A DNA stretch of 64,000 nucleotides from Pezicula radicicola. Taxonomy: Eukaryota > Ascomycota > Leotiomycetes > Helotiales > Dermateaceae. Of the stretch, positions 57,189-64,000 are shown piece by piece; within the stretch, counting starts at the first letter, position 1, and every line of letters starts with the position of its first letter. Location of the stretch: contig PDUO01000006.1 in NCBI GenBank assembly GCA_003008705.1, positions 877,295 through 941,294 on the forward strand, given 5' to 3'. The notes beneath the pieces are model-generated. The model made no database searches. It had not been told where the DNA came from and worked only from the letters and a program-made list of their open reading frames with translations. The translations under genes were made by a program, and so were the position numbers.

Positions 57189-59350
57189 CTATGGTAGACT
57201 CAAAAAGTATTCCAACATGCGAGGGTAGTTAGGTGTTCCGAGACCAGTGACGGGGTCCCAGCCCTGGGAAGTCTGGAAGCCTTGTGAGCCGCAGTTGGGG
57301 TCTATTCTGTTATTAGCATTGTCACCTCAAAGGGATCAGAGGGAAGAACTTGCTCGATCCATTAGTAATGTCATTAAGAACTGATGGGTCTATATTCTCA
57401 TCAGCACGATTGCCACAAATATATTCGGAGTGAATCACTTACTCTCGTACAATGCGGGATTTATAAATCCAATAGGTCCCTTACCAGCAACTGTACGCTC
57501 CTCGTTGATGAGCGTAATGACGGCTCCAAAAATAGGAGACGCAAGCGAAGTGCCGAAGAAGGTACCTTGAGTGAGATTAACATAGGTAAGTAAGAAAGCT
57601 CCGTTGGCTGAAACATCGGGGTATCCACGACCAAGGCGGTTGTATACACCCCCATTCTGGCCAATGTTAGTGGCATCAGTGTTGACCTCATAGTAGGGCA
57701 AGCTCTGGTATGGCAGGTCTTCATTGAGGTAGTTGGCGACATCCTTGGCCTGGTAGGGTGGTGGGGTGAAGTAGTTGGAAAATCCTCCGCCGGTCGCGAA
57801 CAAGTCGTAGGGTGGGCTGGTTGGTCCGGTGCCTGTGCCGAGGTTAAAGGAAGTCAGGTTAACTTGCATGGCAGACTCGGGGTCATTGACAGTGTCATTC
57901 GGATAGAGTCTAGTAGCACCAACAGCGGTAATATAAGGGCATCCGGAGGGGTAGTCTGGGTTGTAGATAGTCCCGTTCATGCCAGGAGCACTCAAGCATC
58001 CTTCTGGGTCACCGTTGCTGCTTGGGAAACTTGCGACACCGTAATCACCACTGGCAACGAGGATGGAGTGGCCTTGCAGACCGAGCTTCATGATCTCATT
58101 GCACTGACGCTCGACGTATGGCTTGGGGAGGTAAACCTCTGCCTCACCGTATGAGATAGAGATGACACGGGTGAGGTTGTAGGTACCGCATTCCAACTGG
58201 CCTTGGAATCCGCCTGGCAGGGGGTCGGGGTAAGAGGCGTCAATGCCAGGACTGTCACCGGTGATGCCAAAGGCGGAATAGTCGCAGTAGCTGCCATCGA
58301 TACTGTCTAAGAAAGTGTTGAGGAAGCCGGTAGTGTTAGTCTCACCAGAGGAGTTGGGTAAGTCATCGACTTGATAGACTGTGACGGACTGTGGGTAGAT
58401 GAGTGAGATGGAGAGGTCAAGGTCGATGTCTGACTCTCCTCCGTTGCGCACGTCGCCAGGCGCAACTGGTGCGGTACCGCCGTCAACCGAGATGATATTA
58501 GGCTTTGTGGAACATTCTTCGCAAAGTTCTCAAAGAAGAGCGAGATATCGCCTTGGGAGAAAGTGTCGTAGTCCTCGAATAGGCCCATAACGTTCTCTGG
58601 TTGGTCGAGAGTAGCTGTAGGGATGTCGTACAGAGCCTTGATGCAGGTTAGAGTGATATTGACACCGCAGTTCTGGAGATCAGGAGACAGACCACCCGCG
58701 CCAGGTGGCATCTGCCAACCTGGGTAGTAAGGTGGTTGGACATGCGGTGGGCGATGGCTTCCTCTTGCTGGGCTACAGACGCTGCTGCGCTTCTCAGTCT
58801 GTCTCTTTCGGAGAGGAGCAGAAAGCTTCACACCTGGCTTGACAAAGTCGACGTGGCTAGAAACGTGAGCTGGAAGGTAGTACTTGTCACATCCGATCCT
58901 GACATTTCCCTTGTCTGTCTCGTGCTCATAGTACTCGGTACCAAAGAGGCTCTCGGCGTCCTTGGCGGGCATATCGACTGCGAGCCATCCCTTGTTCTCA
59001 TATTGGATGATGTCGCTCTCATTGAACAGACCGGAGCTGAGCAACCAGTTCTTGACGATCTCGACGGTCTCCTCGGCAGGGGCGAAGATCAAGTGGACCT
59101 CCTCCTTCGACAGATGCTTGCCATAGTTCTTTGAGGTGGGATGAGAGACGTCCATCAATCTCTCGTAGCCAGTGTGCAGATTGCTCTGACGGAGACCAAT
59201 GCGAACTGGAACAATAGCATCGCCATCGACACGCTGCCGCTTGTGTGGGAGAGCAATTGATCTCTTCTCGTGTAGCACATGGCTAGTCGAAACGGAGAAG
59301 ACGCCTGCGAACAGCGTGGTGCTAGCTAGAAGGCGATGCCACAACATCAT
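57189..59350 (-). CDS. Sedolisin (S53) tripeptidyl-peptidase, one frameshift
   Basis: Secreted acidic serine-carboxyl peptidase that cuts tripeptides from N-termini. From ATG 59350: signal peptide (about 20 residues), a pro-domain with RIGLRQSNLHTGYERLMDVS and KNYGKHLSKEEV, a Lys/Arg cleavage region (LRKRQTEKR), then the catalytic domain. The catalytic Glu and Asp are in GGESDIDLDLS, the oxyanion Asp in ASGDYGVASFP, the nucleophile in FFGTSLASPIFG, and the calcium site in GWDPVTGLGTPNY near the end. The frame changes at about 58501-58508 (CCACAAAGCCT), just before the Glu/Asp helix; a single missing base would explain it and both sides are otherwise pristine. Two 3' splices (donor at about 57440, and a weak one near 57350) complete the C-terminus; the second is uncertain. 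Either a sequencing error at an AAA run or a very recent null allele. Confidence 0.82.
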
Positions 59351-60489
59351 GATAGAGAAGAGGATTGAATTGAGTGAAGGGGTGAAAAAGAAAAGACACG
59401 AGCTTACCATCAAGGAGGGGAGATCTTGTGTGCAAGTACTTAAGTACCTGGCGGGTCCATCCATCCATCTACCATACCCTGAGCAATATAGTAGCTCTCT
59501 TGATCGCCGAAGTTAGTCACTCTGACAAGGTGTGATATCACGCATATCCTCGAGAGTAGTGACCCTGAGATGCAGGAACGAGAACCTGTTTAGGTAGGTA
59601 GATGACCATGCGGCGTGTTATAGGAAGCGGGGAAACAAGCTTTCTGATATCGCCTTGAGGCTCCTTCCCGACTGGGCCTGGTGCCGCACGGGAAGTTGGG
59701 AACGTGGGAGGGGGGAAAAAAGCTTAGCCTTTTCAATAGGTGTCAGTCAGATGAGATGATTACGATATAGTGAGAAACATAGGGACAACAATCTGCAGTA
59801 TATCAACCCATTCTAGAACAACCTGTGCAAAAACCAAGGGCTCGTCGGCTTGCCTAGCATGTAAACGAGGTGAGGATTGACGCCAAGTAACGAATAATCT
59901 AATACCCAAAATACTTCTCAAAACCAGCAGTAAGATACATGATAATTTCAATCAAGTCTATAATAAAGAGTTCATATCATAAGAAGTATCTTATTTTTAC
60001 ACTACAAGTTCAGCCTCTATATGCCTCTCCGGCTTTGACGCCCCCCGTACCCCTTCCATTCTATGGTCAGAAACCTCCGAATTTCTAGTTCCAAGATCTT
60101 CGTACATAGAATTCCAAATTTCCGACCCCTATGTTCAAGTAATATTGCATGCAAACCCTTCTATGGTATAATTGTCATCAATGTCAATCGTCAATGTCAT
60201 TACTGTTAACCGGTCGCCTCGTCGTTTTTCGTTAGAGTAGAGATCTTATACTGCGCCTTTACATCCCCGCCGTCTGCCTTGGAGCCCCTCGCAGACTTCT
60301 AGTTGTGTGGTCGTGAATCCATGCCCATGATGGATTCGAAATTACCGCCAAGGTTGCAATACTAACAAGAGTAATTACGGAAGGGCAACATTCCAACGAG
60401 TCATTCATCAGCCCATCACGCAAAATGCTCATGCGCGTTGTCTCGAGGCCCAAATCGAATACTTTCTGGGTGTTAGAAAGTTGCTTCTT
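59351..60489. other. Intergenic spacer
   Basis: 1.1 kb between the sedolisin start and the end of the next gene. Contains only short open frames, no recognised feature. Confidence 0.5.
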
Positions 60490-63400
60490 TCAACCACCTC
60501 CACGATTCCAATCCGACAACCCGATACCATTGAGAAAGTCCGTGACACCATCGCCCTCTCTTAGAGTATTATCAAGAGTACCCATCTGGAACCCATCTTG
60601 CATAGCTACATCATTCATGTCAAGGTTCCATCCATTTTGCATGGAATACGTATCCATGTCCTGTGTGTTCCACATTTCATAGTCAGGTTGCTTTGTCGCG
60701 TCGCGGATAGTGAAATGCGTTGAGTTTACATTTGGAGATGGTGCTGAGACGGGATTTTGGGCTTGAGGCACAGGTCGATTTTGGTTAGGGCTCGCTATAA
60801 ACCTGGAGGCATTTCGATTCTGTCGGGTGTCTGTTTCTTGAAGGCCATAAGGTACTACGGCATTAGGGCGGAATGCGGCGTACGCAGCAGCCGTTTGAGT
60901 GCTTCCAGGCTGCTGATTAGGAGTTAGCCACGGCACACGATCAAAACCGCTACTTATGGCGACTCCAGCTGGAGTCATATCGATGCGATTTTCGGGATCA
61001 ACACTCTTGGATCTATCACGAGCTTTGGGGTCCCGGATATCAACATCTCTAGGAGAGGCTTCTATCCCATCCAGTGACACACCACTGCTTAAAGAATTTG
61101 ACGAAGAGTGCAAAGCCGTGGAAGTACCTGAAGCTTTTGTTCTTGGTTCTTGAGATAAAATGAAGTACCGTGACGTGTTATCTTTCGTCGCACCATAGTG
61201 GTTATCAAGCTGTTCAGCAGGCGTGCTAGCATGTGGACTTTGCGACGTGGTTTTCTGATCGTCCTGTTGCACCATGCCTAGTATTGGGAAGGGCGAATTG
61301 ATCCCACAAGTCGTAGAACAACCTTGACCAGATGGCTTCGTGTGGTCCGCTTCCTCAATTACCGCTGGAGAGGATTCTGAGTTTGGAACTTCGATGATTG
61401 ATCCCATTAGATTAGATTCCTTCCAGTAGGGGACTGGTCCCGTTTTGGAAAATGCATTATTTTCCCTACTGGCAATCCCAGCCGCTTCCATATCGAAAAT
61501 CAGCTGAGCAATGAAGTGATTGGTAATCGAGTGTCGCTTCCCAATGGCTTTCATGGCAACCACGAGGAATTCGAGGTTACTAGCGCTTTGTGGATTAGAA
61601 TGTGTCCTCTGGTCCTCGATAAAGACGCCGCCAGCAACATAGAGACAAAAGCCCATCCAAGAGTTCATCTACAAAATTGATGAGCTATCATCCACCACAA
61701 TATTGGGGCCTGCTTACATTTGCTGCGTCAACGTGACTGACAAGACGCATAATATTTGTTATTTCTTCCGCTGCCATTGAGCACCTACTTCGGCTTTGTC
61801 GAATGCAGTTTGGATCTAGATGATGCTTCTCGGCCGTCATGATAGCAGCCTTATGAAGGCAAATCACCGCTGTGTGTATGTTCATATTCAAAACTGTGTA
61901 ATTGTCGAGTCAGTATTTATCATTATGCGATAAGTTATACCGATAAACGAAGCACTCTTGAGATAGAATTGTAGGGACTAGAAGTACGAGAAAATATAGA
62001 ATATTGTGGATTGAGGGGACGATGAAAAATATATCGTTCTTACAAACAACGTTAAGATCTCTCAAACCTTGAGGCAGGCGAAGATGCTGTGGCAGGAACA
62101 TGAAAGTGTTAGACAAGGTGTTGTCCATCCGCCGATGCCTTTCCCAGAATTCTCCACGGAGCTGGTTCTCCGGTTGCTCGTTAGGACCTCTTCGATGGAT
62201 GTGGGCAAAGTTATGACCAAAAAGAGTCGCCGAAAGGACAACACCTGCGTAAGATGATATCTTTGAAGCGCCATCTCCTGTCATTGCCTCAATAAGAGAG
62301 ATCGAAGATGTTTCGCGTCCATTTTCAAAATCCTCATCTGAGCATGGCAGGTTGGTTAGAATCTAAAGTGTCAGCAGTAAACAAGTACATTATTTTCTTG
62401 TACGCACCTCTGACTCGTTAATTACCATGGGCCAGCCTGTACCGGCACTAGACCAACGATCACCATAATACGCCCCCCAAAATGTTCTTCGACGTTCTTC
62501 GAGCTCTATCCAGTCTTTTGCTGGCGGTAGAATTTGCTTTACCTCCAAAGCGGTCCCATCTAAGCGATAAAGGCCCATCATATGAACAAGGCGAGTGGCC
62601 TTTCCCGTACTCATCCACGCTCTGGTAAAAAGTGTCCTTTTCGCTTCGTATGTTGCGAGCAAGATCCAGGTCTGGGCATGATACACAGTTATGAATGCTT
62701 CGCCGTATCCCTGAAGCTGGTTAGTAATCTCATTACGTCCAATTGAGAAGGATTGCCAACCTTCATTTCTTCAGCCTCGGCATATCTTCGTGCCCGCGCA
62801 TAGAACACATCTTCCAAATGTGCGTACTTGTCTGAAACCGACGCGGCTAACACCCACATAGCATATTGTAAACACACTGGCGGTCTTAAATTTGGGCCAA
62901 GTTTCAATTTTGTAAAATAGCGTCGCTTGTGCATCAGGGGAATGGAGATATGGATGTTATCGAAGAAGATTCGATGCCTGGTTTCGTCAGCGCCTTTACT
63001 TACAAACTTGAAAGAGGTGTGTGCCTACAATTCGTCTTGTGCCTCGTCTGTGGGAAGCGGCTCTTGAAGGCCCAAACTAACGACTTCATTTGAAAAGGGC
63101 TCGCCCAGTGCTGTAGATGGGCTCCCATCGAAGTCGAACTCTGATTGTCCACGGCCTCTAGTGCCATCTTGGATATCGACACGGTTCTCCTCATTCAGGT
63201 CTATATTGCCATTGGGTAGAGCTGCGCTCCCATTCCATTTGGAATCAATCTTCTGCCTAGTTTGTTCGCGGATGATCGTTAGGTCTGTGGAGGAATGGTT
63301 AGACAATGAATTTGCCTCGGCGACGAGCTTGGTTTCCACTTGAGCTACGCCGCAACAGTCAGCACAATGAGGTTCCATCAAACTTGGACTCCATAAAGTA

Positions 63401-63719
63401 TACCTAGTCTCGCCTCCAATTCCTTCATATTCCTACGCTTCGCGCCCAGATTTCTTCGGCGTTCTGGATATTCACAGTCATGCCTCAGTCGACTGCACGT
63501 CCCACACGCAGGCTTCACTCGATCACATTTCAGCTTGCGCCTGCGACAGGAAACACAAGAAATGGTTTTTTCGACGGGATGCGCTGGTTTCCTGTCGTCG
63601 CTGGCGGGGGTAGTAGTGGGGCTGTTCTGCTCGACATCTTCAGGGCTGGCAGAGTCGAACTGCAGACCCTCGGCGGGGTGCTCTTGATGGGAACTAGCCT
63701 GCTGCAGTGCTTCAGGCAT
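60490..63719 (-). CDS. Zn2Cys6 transcription factor, 939 residues
   Basis: Seven exons (63719-63404, 63338-63029, 62977-62761, 62710-62408, 62362-62044, 61893-61718, 61668-60490) sum to 2820 nt. The zinc cluster is at residues 55-82: CVSCRRRKLKC, then DRVKPACGTC and SRLRHDC. A short basic linker (RRRNLGAKRRNMKELEARL) has the coiled-coil character used for dimerisation. The fungal middle-homology region follows: FFDNIHISIPLMHKRRYF, RLVHMMGLYRLD, EERRRTFWGAYYGDRW. The C-terminal 300 residues are low-complexity, rich in Ser, Asn, Gln and Pro, with an acidic end typical of activation domains. Nuclear regulator; target genes unknown. No pathway genes adjoin it except the sedolisin, 1.1 kb downstream. 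Confidence 0.92.
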
Positions 63720-64000
63720 ATCAAGGATATGTATACATAGGAGTTGTGTGGGCCAGGCTCTTTAGGAGCGTCTTGTTAGGATGGGTACAAAGTAGTATAG
63801 ACAAAGGATACAATAAAGGCGAGACAATTGAGGTTCCTCGCATCTTGAAGAACAGGTACGACCGACTTCTTGATCGACGACGTCTTCATTGGAGTCCAGA
63901 AACTCTAAACATATCCCCTAGCCTGGGGTGGACTAGCGTTGCAAACTGGCGGAATTCGGAAGATAAAGGTTGTATGGTGCCGAGCATGAGTCCGTTGACT

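Overview
The window reads as nuclear DNA of a filamentous ascomycete (Pezizomycotina; a Leotiomycete would fit, but that is inference). Genes are split by short introns, mostly about 45-160 nt, with GTRNGT-type donors and CTAAC/CTGAC branch sites. The families are typical of such fungi: Zn2Cys6 regulators, GH47 and GH105 enzymes, a sedolisin, a P450, AAT, NCS1, NiCoT and MFS transporters, and an NIS1-type secreted protein. Gene-dense blocks alternate with AT-rich gene deserts that hold broken genes, terminal-inverted-repeat relics and minisatellites. Several in-frame TAA/TAG codons in the relics look like CAA/CAG converted by C-to-T change, the trace expected of repeat-induced point mutation (RIP).

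Layout. 1-2.9 kb: repeat relics. 2.9-6.7 kb: a cysteine-rich membrane protein and a Golgi/ER GH47 alpha-1,2-mannosidase. 6.7-8.3 kb: desert with a TA-flanked MITE. 8.3-15.5 kb: amino-acid permease, a broken NCS1 permease and a membrane acyltransferase, all on the minus strand. 15.5-18.2 kb: long spacer with an unidentified pseudogene. 18.2-25.6 kb: OCH1-type glycosyltransferase with an 11-residue repeat tail, GH105 hydrolase, nickel/cobalt transporter, BTB protein. 25.9-34.9 kb: MCT-like MFS transporter divergent from a Zn2Cys6 regulator, then a 10-exon cytochrome P450 and an NIS1-like secreted protein. 34.9-45.7 kb: repeat-rich desert around one intact F-box gene, with relics of an unknown gene and of a patatin-like phospholipase. 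45.7-54.1 kb: hypothetical protein, DAL5-type transporter divergent from a pyruvate-type aldolase, Fe(II)/2-oxoglutarate dioxygenase, alpha/beta hydrolase, and an intron-containing tRNA-Glu. 54-57 kb: relics, including a broken cysteine-rich protein gene. 57-64 kb: sedolisin with one frameshift, then a 939-residue Zn2Cys6 regulator.

Two neighbourhoods could be functional units. One is the transporter/regulator/P450 block at 25.9-33.7 kb, a small pathway-like set with no visible backbone synthase. The other is 46.5-53.7 kb (organic-anion transporter, aldolase, dioxygenase, hydrolase), which could be a catabolic set. Both are inferred from gene order only. Exon models were built by eye. Most were checked by the summed exon length being a multiple of three and by conserved motifs reading through the junctions.
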